Shown here piece after piece: positions 7,616 to 15,994 of a stretch of 64,000 bases of DNA. Source of the stretch: Lysobacteraceae bacterium (GTDB taxonomy: Bacteria; Pseudomonadota; Gammaproteobacteria; Nevskiales; Nevskiaceae); NCBI GenBank assembly GCA_013823855.1, contig PNMW01000086.1, positions 1-64,000 of the forward strand, given 5' to 3'. Made by a program: the position numbers and the translations under genes. Every line of letters begins with the position of its first letter. Position 1 is the stretch's first letter. The notes beneath the pieces are model-generated. The model was given only the letters and a program-made list of their open reading frames with translations, did not search any database and was not told the DNA's origin.

Positions 7616-8401
7616 TCAGATGCCCTGCCCGCCCGATACCTCGATCCGCTGGGCGTTGACCCAGCCGTTGGCCGGGCTCAGCAGGCTGGCGATCATCGGC
7701 CCGATGTCGCCCGGCAGGCCGACCCTCCCGAGCGCGGTCATGCCGGCGAACAACTGGTTGAACGCCGGGGTGTCGCGGACGGCGCCGCCGAAGAAGTCGG
7801 TCTCGATCGCGCCCGGTGCCACGGTGTTGACGGTGATGCCGCGGCTGCCGAGTTCCTTGGCGAGATAGACGGTCAGCACCTCGACCGCGCCCTTGACGGC
7901 CGCGTAGGCGGCCCAGCCGGGTGCCGAGACGCGGGTCAGTCCGGACGACAGATTAACGATGCGGCCGCCATCGGCGATCAGCGGCAGCAGCGCCTGGGTC
8001 AGGAAGAACACGCCCTTGAAGTGGACGTTGACCAGGGCGTCGAACTGCGCTTCGGTGGTGTCGGCGATCAGCGCGAAATCGCCGTGGCCGGCGTTGTTGA
8101 TCAGGTGGTCGATGCGATCGCGCTGCCAGTGGTCGCGCAGCGCGCTGCGCAGCCGTTCGACGAACGCCGGGAAGCTGGCCGCGACGCCGGTATCGAGCGG
8201 CAGCGCCACCGCCTTGGGGCCCAGCGTCTGGATCTCGGCGACCAGCGCCTCGGCCTCGTCGCTGCGCCGCTGGTAGGTGATCACCACATCGCCGCCGTTG
8301 CGGGCGATGTGCAGCGCGGCATTGCGGCCGAGGCCGCGGCTGCCGCCGGTGATCAGGCTGATCGTCACGGTCGTGGTGGCGGCGGTGCGGGGGGTGGACA
8401 T
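7616..8401 (-). CDS. Short-chain dehydrogenase/reductase (SDR)
   Basis: A 261-residue classical SDR. The cofactor motif TGGSRGLG is near residue 17, NNAG lies mid-protein (HLINNAGHGDF), and the catalytic serine and YxxxK motif are visible (NLSSG, YAAVK). The C-terminus NAQRIEVSGGQGI is typical. It is a cytoplasmic NAD(P)H-dependent oxidoreductase of unknown substrate. The start MSTPRTAATTTV at 8401 is preferred because the upstream extension is low-complexity and arginine-rich. It is divergent from an AraC-type regulator, an arrangement common for quinone/aldehyde-responsive SDR genes. Confidence 0.92.
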   Translation of the reverse strand: MSTPRTAATTTVTISLITGGSRGLGRNAALHIARNGGDVVITYQRRSDEAEALVAEIQTLGPKAVALPLDTGVAASFPAFVERLRSALRDHWQRDRIDHLINNAGHGDFALIADTTEAQFDALVNVHFKGVFFLTQALLPLIADGGRIVNLSSGLTRVSAPGWAAYAAVKGAVEVLTVYLAKELGSRGITVNTVAPGAIETDFFGGAVRDTPAFNQLFAGMTALGRVGLPGDIGPMIASLLSPANGWVNAQRIEVSGGQGI

Positions 8402-8615
8402 GGGGAATCTCCGGTCGAGCCGCGAACAGGGGTGTCCGCGGAAGGGGGTAGCGCTGGGGGGGGGCCGGCGTCGGCCGCAGTGCGGACGCCAAGTCTCAAC
8501 TGCCGGCACAGCATGCGAAGCCGGCCGCCGCACGTCGTTACCGGAAACTCGGCATGACTTGCCTGATTCTCCAAAGCTCGCGGATGGCGCGCCGTGACGC
8601 GATTACCATCGGCGC

Positions 8616-9530
8616 ATGTCGGAAACCCTGTGCCAGACCGTGCTGCGCCCGTTCGCTTCGTTGCCGGAGGCCCATGCCGGCGCGCAGGTGCTGACGCCGA
8701 TCGACGGCCTGAGCCTGATCCGGTCGGCCACGCCGAGCGGCATCGAGCATGCGATCTCCCGGCCGCTGGCTTGCCTGGTGCTCCAGGGTCGCAAGCAGGT
8801 GACCACCGGCGCCGACACCGTGGCCTTCGGCGCCGGCGATTCGCTGCTGATCAGCGCCGATCTGCCGACCAGCAGCCAGGTCACCGCGGCGCCCTACCTG
8901 TCGCTGGTCATCGACCTCGATTTCGCGCTGATCGCCGAACTGGTCGAGGAGATGCGCAGCGCCGGCGCCAATGGCCGCGACGCGGACGCGGCGGCCGCCG
9001 CCGTGGTGCGGGTCGCGCCGACCGATGCCGAAACCGCCGACGCCGCGCAGCGGCTGCTGCGCCTGCTCGACCGCCCGGAGTCGATTCCGGTGCTGCACGG
9101 CGCGCTGATGCGCGAGCTGCACTACTGGCTGCTCGCCGGCCGTCACGGCGCGGCGATCCGCCGCATTGGCGCGCCGGACAGCCAGGCCCGCCGGGTGGCA
9201 CGGGCCGTCGCGCTGCTGCGCCAGGACTACGCGCGACCGCTGCCGGTGGAACGGCTGGCCGCCGTGGCCGGCATGAGCCCGTCGTCATTCCATGCGCACT
9301 TCCGCGCCGTCACTTCGCTGTCGCCGCTGCAGTTCCAGAAGCAGCTGCGGCTGATCGAGGCGCGGCGCCTGATGGTCGCCCAGGGCATTCCCGCCAGCCG
9401 GGCGGCGTTCGTGGTCGGCTACGAAAGCGTGCCGCAGTTCACCCGCGAGTACCGCCGGCTGTTCGGCCTGCCACCGGGACAGGATGCCGATTCGATGCGC
9501 CAGGCGATGCGCGCCAGTGCCGCCGCCTGA
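8616..9530 (+). CDS. AraC-family transcriptional regulator (AraC_N type)
   Basis: A 304-residue regulator with an N-terminal cupin-like AraC_N region (GIEHAISRPLACLVLQGRKQ, DSLLISADLP) and a C-terminal pair of helix-turn-helices (LPVERLAAVAGMSPSSFHAHF and SRAAFVVGYESVPQFTREYR). It resembles YqhC-like regulators. It is divergent from the SDR gene across about 210 bases, so it probably controls that gene. The final segment PPGQDADSMRQAM is family-typical. Confidence 0.92.
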   Translation: MSETLCQTVLRPFASLPEAHAGAQVLTPIDGLSLIRSATPSGIEHAISRPLACLVLQGRKQVTTGADTVAFGAGDSLLISADLPTSSQVTAAPYLSLVIDLDFALIAELVEEMRSAGANGRDADAAAAAVVRVAPTDAETADAAQRLLRLLDRPESIPVLHGALMRELHYWLLAGRHGAAIRRIGAPDSQARRVARAVALLRQDYARPLPVERLAAVAGMSPSSFHAHFRAVTSLSPLQFQKQLRLIEARRLMVAQGIPASRAAFVVGYESVPQFTREYRRLFGLPPGQDADSMRQAMRASAAA

Positions 9531-9560
9531 TCGGCCGCCCAGCGGCTGAAGTCGCAGGCC

Positions 9561-9965
9561 ATGAACTATCCGCTGCACGCCGCCCGCCCGGGCGACCACC
9601 GCGACTGGCTGCGCCTGCGCGAGCAGCTCTGGGAAGGCGACGACCATGCCGACGAGATCGCCCGCTACTTCGCCGGCACACTCGAGGAACCGGTCGAGGT
9701 GCTGATCGCCCGCAGCCCGGACGGCGATGCCGTCGCCCATGTCGAGCTGTCGATCCGCGACGATGTCGACGGCCTGCGCGGCCAGCGCACCGCTTACATC
9801 GAGGGGCTGTACGTCGACGAAGCCCATCGCCACCGCGGGGTCGCGCTGTTGCTGCTGCGCGCCGCCGAGCAGTGGGCCCGCGACCAGGGCTGCGCGGCGT
9901 TTGCCTCGGATCGCGACGACCGGGTGATCATCGATCGCCGCTACGCCGCCGGCCACCGACCATGA
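9561..9965 (+). CDS. GNAT acetyltransferase, AAC(6')-I-like with shortened C-terminus
   Basis: A 134-residue GNAT protein. Its sequence resembles aminoglycoside 6'-N-acetyltransferases type I: DWLRLREQLW near the start, YIEGLYVDEAHRHRGVALLL as the acetyl-CoA loop, and AEQWARDQGCAAFASD before the end. In that family the protein continues with a segment ending in a GFxETERVVxF-like motif; here the frame ends at DRRYAAGHRP. The other forward frames do not restore it, so the gene may be truncated or the family member divergent. Function as a resistance enzyme is therefore uncertain. Confidence 0.78.
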   Translation: MNYPLHAARPGDHRDWLRLREQLWEGDDHADEIARYFAGTLEEPVEVLIARSPDGDAVAHVELSIRDDVDGLRGQRTAYIEGLYVDEAHRHRGVALLLLRAAEQWARDQGCAAFASDRDDRVIIDRRYAAGHRP

Positions 9966-10019
9966 CCGCCGCCACGATCCCGTAGGACGCCATTCCCGCA
10001 CCACAGCGCGAGGCCATTC

Positions 10020-10496
10020 ATGCACGAATACACCGCCAGCCTGCACTGGCAGCGCGACGGTCAGACCTTCACCGACAACCGCTACAGCCGCCAGCACCGG
10101 ATCCGCTTCGACGGCGGCGTGGAACTGCCGGCCTCGTCGTCACCGCTGGTCGTGCGCCTGCCGTGGTCGGATCCGGCGGCGGTCGATCCCGAGGAAATGT
10201 TCGTCGCCTCGCTGTCGAGCTGCCACATGCTGTGGTTCCTGTCGCTGGCGGCCGCCCAGGGCTACTGCATCGACCGCTACGACGACGCGGCGGTCGGCAC
10301 CATGGATCGCGACGAGCAGGGCCGGCTGGCGATGACCCGGGTGCTGCTGCGGCCGCAGGTCGTCTGCTCCGGCGACCGCCAGCCCGGCGAGGCCGCGCTG
10401 CTGGCGCTGCACGAGCACGCCCACCGGGAATGCTTCATCGCCAACTCGGTGCGCAGCGAGGTGATCTGCCAGCCACGCCACGCGGCGGCCGACTGA
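10020..10496 (+). CDS. OsmC-family peroxiredoxin-like protein
   Basis: A 158-residue OsmC/Ohr-fold protein. The two redox cysteines are C68 (SLSSCHMLWFL) and C138 (HRECFIANSV), the usual spacing for OsmC enzymes that reduce organic hydroperoxides. The N-terminus HEYTASLHWQRDGQTFTDNR is typical of the YhfA/OsmC-like branch. It ends just before a decayed peroxidase-related gene, and an Ohr protein lies 1.5 kb downstream, so this stretch is rich in peroxide defence genes. Confidence 0.9.
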   Translation: MHEYTASLHWQRDGQTFTDNRYSRQHRIRFDGGVELPASSSPLVVRLPWSDPAAVDPEEMFVASLSSCHMLWFLSLAAAQGYCIDRYDDAAVGTMDRDEQGRLAMTRVLLRPQVVCSGDRQPGEAALLALHEHAHRECFIANSVRSEVICQPRHAAAD

Positions 10497-10979
10497 TCGG
10501 CAGCAGCCTGCCGGACGCCATCCGCGCCGGCATCGCGGCGGTGAACGAGAAATCCGGCTTCGTCGCGGACGTGTCCCTGTTGCGGGCGCGACGGCCGGAC
10601 CCGTTCCGCGCCTTCTCGCCGATCACGATGCGCTGATGGCCAAGCCCGGCAGCCTGAGCAGGACCGGGCGGGGAATGATCGTGGCGCTGCCCGCAGCGCC
10701 AACCGGTGCACCGGTCGCGTGGTCGCGCGCGGCACGACCCTGCGGATGCGCGCCAAGGATCGGCAGCCGAGCGGGCAGATCGCCGTCGACTTCCGCCGCG
10801 CCGGCCTCAGCCCGCGCCAGCGGGCGATGCTCGACCTCGCGATGAAGGTCGCCAAGGCCGCGCAGGACATCGGCGACGAGGACGCCCGCGACATCGCCGC
10901 GTTCTTCGCGCCGTCGAACCGTCTGGCCGATGCCACGCGGCTGCGCCCGGACGACGATTGCCCAGGCCTCGGCCGCTGA
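10497..10979 (+). pseudogene. Decayed AhpD-like peroxidase-related enzyme
   Basis: Three reading frames together resemble one peroxidase-related (carboxymuconolactone decarboxylase fold) protein. The N-terminal part SLPDAIRAGIAAVNEKSGFV...RPDPFRAF is in frame 2 and stops near 10636. DALMAKPGSLSRTGRGMIV continues in frame 1 from about 10625. VVARGTTLRMRAKDRQ to SPRQRAMLDLAMKVAK and SNRLADATRLRPDD is in frame 3, ending at 10979. I recognise these blocks from intact family members. A CxxC-containing middle and a GFSDEDIW-like block before the C-terminus appear lost. At least two frameshifts and a deletion make it inactive. Confidence 0.75.
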
Positions 10980-10993
10980 ACGAAGCGCGCGGC

Positions 10994-11824
10994 TCAGGCC
11001 CGCTGCGCCTGCCGCCACTGGCGGGGCGACAGCCCGGTCTGCGCCTTGAATACCCGCGACAGCGCCGCTTCGCTGCCATAACCGACCTCGTCGGCGACCC
11101 TTTTCAGCGGCCGGCCGTGGCCGATCGCCTGCTGCGCCAGACGCAGCCGCCAGCGCTGCAGGTAGGCGCCGGGCGTGGCGCCGACGGCATCGTGAAAGGC
11201 GCGCGCGAAGGCACTGCGCGACATGCCGGCCCGGGCGGCAAGCGCGTCCAATGTCCAGTCCTGCGCGGGCGCGTCGTGGATCGCCACCAGCGCCAGACGC
11301 AGCCGTGGATGGGCCAGCCCGGCGAGCATGCCGACCTCGGCGCGGCCTTGCTCCATCAGCTGGCGCAGCACCTGGATCAGCACCACCTCGAACAGCCGGT
11401 CGAGCACCGCCTGGCGGCCGCAATGGCGCTGGAACGCTTCCTCGAACAGCAGGCCGAGCAGCGCCTCGCTGCCGTGCAGGGCGCTCAGCGGCAGGCAGGT
11501 GAAGGCCGGCAGCGCGCTGGCGATCGGGTTGCCGGCGCCGCCGCTGAACCGCAGCGACGCGCAGGTGAACTCGGCGCCGATCAGCGGATCGGTGATGAAG
11601 CGATGCGCCATCGGCTGCGGATAGAGCAGCAGGCTCGGCGCGTCGACCACCAGCGGCGCGCTGCCATCGCCATTGCGCACTTCGACCGGACCGCGGCGCA
11701 GCAGATGCAGCTGACCGGCGTCGCCGCTGCCGTCGAGATCGGTGATGCCGCACAGCGCGCCGGCCTGGAAGACCCGGGCGCTGACCGAGAAGTGTTCGAG
11801 CAAGGCAGCCAGTCTGTCGGTCAT
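10994..11824 (-). CDS. AraC-family transcriptional regulator (cupin_6 type)
   Basis: A 276-residue regulator with an N-terminal sensor region ([11 protein letters not shown]-like segment, [14 protein letters not shown]) and a C-terminal AraC DNA-binding domain: [21 protein letters not shown] and [20 protein letters not shown]. The start [14 protein letters not shown] at 11824 is preferred over a TTG six codons upstream because MTDRLAxLL is the usual family start. It diverges from the ohr gene 122 bases away, making regulation of ohr plausible. Confidence 0.9.
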   Translation of the reverse strand: MTDRLAALLEHFSVSARVFQAGALCGITDLDGSGDAGQLHLLRRGPVEVRNGDGSAPLVVDAPSLLLYPQPMAHRFITDPLIGAEFTCASLRFSGGAGNPIASALPAFTCLPLSALHGSEALLGLLFEEAFQRHCGRQAVLDRLFEVVLIQVLRQLMEQGRAEVGMLAGLAHPRLRLALVAIHDAPAQDWTLDALAARAGMSRSAFARAFHDAVGATPGAYLQRWRLRLAQQAIGHGRPLKRVADEVGYGSEAALSRVFKAQTGLSPRQWRQAQRA

Positions 11825-11946
11825 ATCGATACGATCGATCAAATTTCAAAGACGATTTGTCACCTATCGTACTCGCAGCGCGCGCAAAGTACGTCCTGCC
11901 AGCCGGCGCATCTTTTCACCGCCGGCACTTACTCAGGAGATCCACC

Positions 11947-12375
11947 ATGTCCATCGCCAAAGTCCTCTACACCGCCGAAGCCACCGCCACCGGAGGCCGC
12001 GAAGGCCGCGCCGCCTCGTCCGACAACGTGCTGAACGTGCAGCTGTCGACGCCGCGCGAACTCGGCGGGGCCGGCGGCCCGGGCACCAACCCGGAGCAGC
12101 TGTTCGCCGCCGGCTATTCCGCCTGCTTCCTCGGCGCGCTGAAGTTCGTCGCCGGCAAGGCCAAGGTCGCGCTGCCGGCCGACACCACGATCACCGGCCG
12201 CGTCGGCATCGGCCAGATCCCGACCGGCTTCGGCATCGAGGCGGAACTGCGCATCCACGTCCCCGGCGTGCCGCGCGAGCAGGTGCAGACCCTGGTCGAT
12301 CAGGCCCACATCGTCTGCCCGTACTCGAACGCCACGCGCGGCAACATCGATGTCCGCCTGGTGATCGTCGACTGA
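11947..12375 (+). CDS. ohr: Organic hydroperoxide resistance protein Ohr
   Basis: A 142-residue Ohr peroxidase. The catalytic cysteines are C60 ([10 protein letters not shown]) and C124 ([11 protein letters not shown]), the positions expected for the family. The N-terminus [18 protein letters not shown] matches Ohr proteins. The enzyme reduces organic and fatty-acid hydroperoxides using lipoylated partners (family knowledge). The ATG at 11947 follows AGGAGATCCACC, a good ribosome binding site. The usual MarR-type OhrR is not adjacent; an AraC-type regulator is divergent instead. Confidence 0.96.
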   Translation: MSIAKVLYTAEATATGGREGRAASSDNVLNVQLSTPRELGGAGGPGTNPEQLFAAGYSACFLGALKFVAGKAKVALPADTTITGRVGIGQIPTGFGIEAELRIHVPGVPREQVQTLVDQAHIVCPYSNATRGNIDVRLVIVD

Positions 12376-12595
12376 GCGCCGCCGGCCGGCCGGGTCCGCG
12401 CGCGGCGCGAGCCTCGCCCCCCGCCGGCCCGCGTCAAGCCCATTCACGCCGGCGGATGCCCCCGCCGCCAGCGTCGGACACAAGTCGGCCCGCATTGGAA
12501 TATTCACCAACGTGGGTTCCGGCGCCGCCGGTAAGTGTCTAGCGTCCACCGCCGATGCCGACACAACAGAACACGGGCTTCGGGGGAGAGCGGAC

Positions 12596-13657
12596 ATGAA
12601 GGCAGCGGTCTATTACGGCGCGGGCGACATCCGTTGCACCGACATCGACGATGCCCGCCTGCAGGCGGATCACGAGATCCTGGTCCGGGTCACCGGCACC
12701 TCGATCTGCGGCTCGGATCTGCACCTGTACCGCGGCGCGCTCGACGCGATCATGGAAAAGGGCAAGTCGCAGACCGGCCACGAGCTGATCGGCGAAGTGC
12801 TGGAGGTCGGCCGCTCGGTCACCCGCTTCAAGCCGAAGGACCGGGTCAGCATGGGTTACTCGGTGTCCTGCGGGCGCTGCTTCATGTGCGCTGCCGGTCA
12901 GACCGCGCACTGCGAAACCACCCACAGCGCCGTCTACGGTTTCGGCATGCCGTTCGGCAACATCAATGGCACCCATGCCGAAGCGCTGGTGCTGCCACAT
13001 GCCGAAGGCCATGCGCTGCGCATTCCGGACGGCATTTCCGACGAGGCGGCGGTCACCCTGTCCTGCAACCTGCCGTCGGCGATCATCGCCAACCGCCTCG
13101 CCGCGATCGAGGTCGGCGAAACCGTGGCCCTGATCGGCTGCGGGCCGACCGGCCTGATGACCCTCGACATCGCGCTGCAACGTGGTCCGGGCCGCCTGGT
13201 GGTGCTCGACCGGCTGGAATACCGGCTCGACATCGCCCGCCGCCGCGGGGCGCTGGCGATCAACATCGATGACGCGGACTGGAAGGCGCGGGCACTGGCG
13301 GAAACCGGCGGACGCGGCTTCGACAAGGTGATCGAAGTGGTCGGCTCGCCGGAGTCGCTGCAGATGAGTCTCGACCTGGTGCGTGCCGGCGGCACGGTGG
13401 CCGCGATCGGGGTGTTCTGCGATTCGACCTTCAACCTCGATCTTGCCAACGTGTTCCTGCGCAACATCAGCCTGCACATGAACGGCTTCGCCTCGGTGCA
13501 GCCGTTCATGGCCGACGCGCTGCGGCTGATCGCCTCCGGCGTGGTCGAGCCGGAACGCTACTTCACGCACCGCTTCCCGCTGTCCCGCATCGACGACGCG
13601 TTCCGGACCTTCCACGACAAGCAGGACGGCGCGATGAAGATGCTGATCCGGCCCTGA
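12596..13657 (+). CDS. Zinc-dependent alcohol dehydrogenase (MDR superfamily)
   Basis: A 353-residue medium-chain dehydrogenase. Catalytic zinc ligands are seen in SICGSDLHLYRG and TGHELIGEV. The structural lobe is CGRCFMCAAGQTAHC, missing no cysteine. The NAD-binding motif is GCGPTGLMTLD. The C-terminus RIDDAFRTFHDKQDGAMKML is typical of threonine/sorbitol dehydrogenase-like enzymes; substrate is undetermined. A GGGGGAGAG ribosome binding site precedes the ATG at 12596. It is convergent with the MocR gene. Confidence 0.92.
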   Translation: MKAAVYYGAGDIRCTDIDDARLQADHEILVRVTGTSICGSDLHLYRGALDAIMEKGKSQTGHELIGEVLEVGRSVTRFKPKDRVSMGYSVSCGRCFMCAAGQTAHCETTHSAVYGFGMPFGNINGTHAEALVLPHAEGHALRIPDGISDEAAVTLSCNLPSAIIANRLAAIEVGETVALIGCGPTGLMTLDIALQRGPGRLVVLDRLEYRLDIARRRGALAINIDDADWKARALAETGGRGFDKVIEVVGSPESLQMSLDLVRAGGTVAAIGVFCDSTFNLDLANVFLRNISLHMNGFASVQPFMADALRLIASGVVEPERYFTHRFPLSRIDDAFRTFHDKQDGAMKMLIRP

Positions 13658-13685
13658 TCCGGGTCTCCGCCGGGAGGCACCCTGT

Positions 13686-15092
13686 CTACATCACGCCGGA
13701 GGCGACCTCCGGCAGCTGTTCCAGCGCGTCCTCGATGATTTCCAGCGACTGCCGGCATTCCTGCTGGGTCGACACGCCGCCGAGGCAGACCCGCACCGCT
13801 TCCGGCGCCGGCCCGGTCACCGTGAAGGCATCGGAAACCACCACGCCGACGCCGCTGGAACGCAGATGGGTGGAGAACTCGATGCGGTTCCACGGCGCCG
13901 GCACGCGCAGCCACAGATGGAAGGCTTCGGGGTTCGCCGAGTAGTCGGCACGGCGCAGCACCTCGGTGGCGATCCGCTGCCGGGCGCGGGATTCCTCCCG
14001 GATCGCATCGGTCGCCAGTTTCACGGTGCCGTCGTTGATCCACTGGGTCGCCAGGAAAGTGGTGATCGGCGAAGCCATGACGCAGGAGGTGCGCAGGCTC
14101 GACGACAGCCGCGCCGTGTAGCGGGTGTTCGGCGCCACCAGATAGCCGACCCGCAGGCCGGCGCCGACGCACTTGGCAAAGCCGGTGACGTGGAAGGTCA
14201 GCTCCGGCGCAAGCACCGCCAGCGGTGTCGGCGGCGCGCTGGGCAGGAAGCCGTAGGCGTCGTCCTCGATGATCGGCACCGAGTAGCGGCGGGCGATCTC
14301 GACGATCGCCTCGCGGCGCGCCTGCGACATCGTCGCGGTGGTCGGATTGAGCATGGTCGGATTGCAGTACAGCGCCTTCGGCAGCAGCGAGGCGCAGGCG
14401 GCGCCGAAGGCTTCCGGATCGATGCCCTGGTCATCGCAGGGCAGCCCCATCAGGCGGATGCCGAGCTGCGCGGCCAGGCCCTTGACGCCGGGATAGGTGA
14501 CCGCTTCGCAGCAGATGGTCTCGCCGGCACGCGCCAGCACACTGAACAGCGCCAGCAGCGCCGACTGCACGCCGGGCACCACCAGCACGCGGCTGCTCGG
14601 CACTTCCGGAATCCGTTCGCCGAGCCAGCGGGCGCCGGCGTCGCGATCGCACATCCCGCCGCCGAACTCCTGGTAGCGCAGCAGCGCGTGCAGGTCCGGC
14701 ACTTCGCGCAGGCCGCCGAGCCCGTTGCGCAGCATCTGGTGGATCGCCGAGGCCTGCGGCTCCGGCGGCATGTTCATGGTCATGTCGATCAGGCCGACGG
14801 CGGCCGGCGAGCGGACCACCGCCGACGCCGCCGGCGTCGCCGGCAGCACGAAAGTGCCGCGGCCGGCCTGGGAATCGATCAGCTTGCGGCGCTGCGCTTC
14901 GGCATAGCCGCGCGACACGGTGGTGAAGTTCAGGTCGAGATGCTTGGCCAGCGCGCGCAGCGGCGGCAGGCGCTGCTCGGCCGCCAGCCGGCCGGCGGCG
15001 ATGTCGTCGGCGATCGCATCGGCGATCGCCAGGTAAGCGGGCTTGGTGCTGGCGCGGATCATCGCGGCCCAGCGGTTCGGCGTCGTGCCCAT
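13686..15092 (-). CDS. MocR/PdxR-type regulator: GntR HTH fused to PLP aminotransferase domain
   Basis: A 468-residue MocR protein. Residues 1-75 form a GntR-type winged helix (LAIADAIADDIAAGRLAAEQRLPPLRALAKHLDLNFTTVSRGYAEA, shown in part). The rest is an aminotransferase class I fold with the PLP lysine in VTGFAKCVGAGLRVGYL and the Asp/Tyr site IIEDDAYGFL. MocR regulators bind direct repeats and sense amino-metabolites through PLP. It is divergent from the second nitG gene, and the intervening region carries TGATCGCA direct repeats also present before nitB, so it is a candidate regulator of the Nit1C genes. The start MGTTPNRWAAMIR is chosen for family fit. Confidence 0.92.
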   Translation of the reverse strand: MGTTPNRWAAMIRASTKPAYLAIADAIADDIAAGRLAAEQRLPPLRALAKHLDLNFTTVSRGYAEAQRRKLIDSQAGRGTFVLPATPAASAVVRSPAAVGLIDMTMNMPPEPQASAIHQMLRNGLGGLREVPDLHALLRYQEFGGGMCDRDAGARWLGERIPEVPSSRVLVVPGVQSALLALFSVLARAGETICCEAVTYPGVKGLAAQLGIRLMGLPCDDQGIDPEAFGAACASLLPKALYCNPTMLNPTTATMSQARREAIVEIARRYSVPIIEDDAYGFLPSAPPTPLAVLAPELTFHVTGFAKCVGAGLRVGYLVAPNTRYTARLSSSLRTSCVMASPITTFLATQWINDGTVKLATDAIREESRARQRIATEVLRRADYSANPEAFHLWLRVPAPWNRIEFSTHLRSSGVGVVVSDAFTVTGPAPEAVRVCLGGVSTQQECRQSLEIIEDALEQLPEVASGVM

Positions 15093-15294
15093 CGTTGGCA
15101 ACCCAGTCGTGCGGCGTCGCGCGTCGCCTGCACCGGGCGGGTGCAGCGCCGAACGCGGGACGGAATTCGGCGGGCCATCGCGACCGGGAAAGCGGCGCGA
15201 TGGCGAATCGGACCGCGACAGCGCCTGCTGCACTGCCCACCGCAACCACGGCGGCGGCAGGCAAATTTCGCGTCATTTCATCGGTCTGGCGCAA

Positions 15295-15313
15295 TGATCG
15301 CACGATGATCGCA
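15295..15313 (+). promoter_or_regulatory. Direct repeat TGATCGCA-N3-TGATCGCA upstream of second nitG
   Basis: TGATCGCA at 15295-15302 and again at 15306-15313, period 11 bp (one helical turn). The same pair occurs before nitB at 18129-18147. It lies 17 bases before a sigma-54-like promoter. MocR-family proteins recognise direct repeats, and a MocR gene is divergent here, so it is a likely binding site (inference). Confidence 0.7.
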
Positions 15314-15330
15314 GGCCAGAAAGCCGGCCT

Positions 15331-15346
15331 TGGCATATCGCTTGCG
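15331..15346 (+). promoter_or_regulatory. Sigma-54-like -24/-12 promoter of second nitG
   Basis: TGGCATATCGCTTGCG. The -24 GG and -12 GC are separated by ten bases as required for RpoN promoters (consensus TGGCACG-N4-TTGCW). The expected transcription start is near 15357, about 78 bases before the ATG. It is almost identical to the element before nitB. Confidence 0.65.
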
Positions 15347-15434
15347 CCGGCAGGCGCCGGCAGCCGCGAGGGATCGCGTCGTGACACCCGGCCGCCAGCG
15401 CCGCTGCCGCTGGCATTCCGACTGGAGACTGGAC

Positions 15435-15722
15435 ATGCCCGAAGTCCATTTCCGCGTGCGCTGGCCCGATCAGACGGCCAGCCGCTGCTATTCCCCATCG
15501 GCGACGATCCGCCACACGCTCGGTGCCGGTCTCAGCTTTCCGCTCGGGGAATTCGTCGAGATCAGCCGCGCTGCGCTGGAGAAGGGCAGCGAGCGGGTTC
15601 GCCGCAAGCACGGCTTCGCCTGCGGCCGCGCCGAGATGCAGATCGCGATCATCGAAAGCTTCGCGGCGCGCTACGCGAACCAGCCGGACGCCCGGGTGAC
15701 GATCGAGGCTTACGAGGACTGA
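15435..15722 (+). CDS. Second NitG paralogue (MSMEG_0570 family nitrogen starvation response protein)
   Basis: A 95-residue protein. It is clearly homologous to the nitG product at 22721: both start MPEV(H/R)F(R/E)VRWPD and share CYSPS(A/S)TIR, then S(Q/R)AAL..(G/A)SERVR(R/Q)(K/R)(H/Y)G(F/Y)AC. The family (MSMEG_0570-like) occurs in Nit1C clusters; its function is not established. This copy is separated from the core operon by the porin gene, has its own sigma-54-like promoter, and is divergent from the MocR gene. Start at 15435 matches the start of the paralogue. Confidence 0.88.
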   Translation: MPEVHFRVRWPDQTASRCYSPSATIRHTLGAGLSFPLGEFVEISRAALEKGSERVRRKHGFACGRAEMQIAIIESFAARYANQPDARVTIEAYED

Positions 15723-15742
15723 CGGGCAGTGGTCGACTCGAC

Positions 15743-15870
15743 CGCAAAGCGTCCTCACGCAAAGACGCCAGGACGCCACGAACAGCAAGTGCAAATCAGA
15801 AAAGCGGAGTCGCTGGGTTCTATTTTCTCTCGTCTTTCGCTTTCGCCGTGCCTTTGCGCCTTTTTGCGCG
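15743..15870. repeat. Dispersed intergenic hairpin repeat, copy 2
   Basis: Non-coding stretch containing ACGCAAAGACGCCAGGACGC on the left and TTTCGCCGTGCCTTTGCGCC on the right, an imperfect inverted pair related to the copies near 1490, 18757 and 55945. It lies between the second nitG and the porin terminator region. Confidence 0.55.
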
Positions 15871-15890
15871 AGACCGGCCGTTCACGAAGA

Positions 15891-15929
15891 CCGGACGCCT
15901 GCCGCGGCCGTTTCACGGCAGGCGTCCGG
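15891..15929. terminator. Strong GC hairpin between second nitG and porin
   Basis: Arms CCGGACGCCTGCCG (15891-15904) and CGGCAGGCGTCCGG (15916-15929) form a perfect 14-bp stem with an 11-base loop. It sits between two convergent genes and probably ends transcription of one or both. No T-tract follows on either strand, so termination may be inefficient or factor-assisted. Confidence 0.55.
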
Positions 15930-15994
15930 GTACCGCGACAACGCAGGTGCAGCGCGATGGTCGACGGACGGCTGACGTCGACCTCCCGCAGGCC

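Noticed and set aside
13866-15308. Long + strand frame opposite the MocR gene
   Set aside because: Antisense shadow of a well-supported MocR coding sequence.
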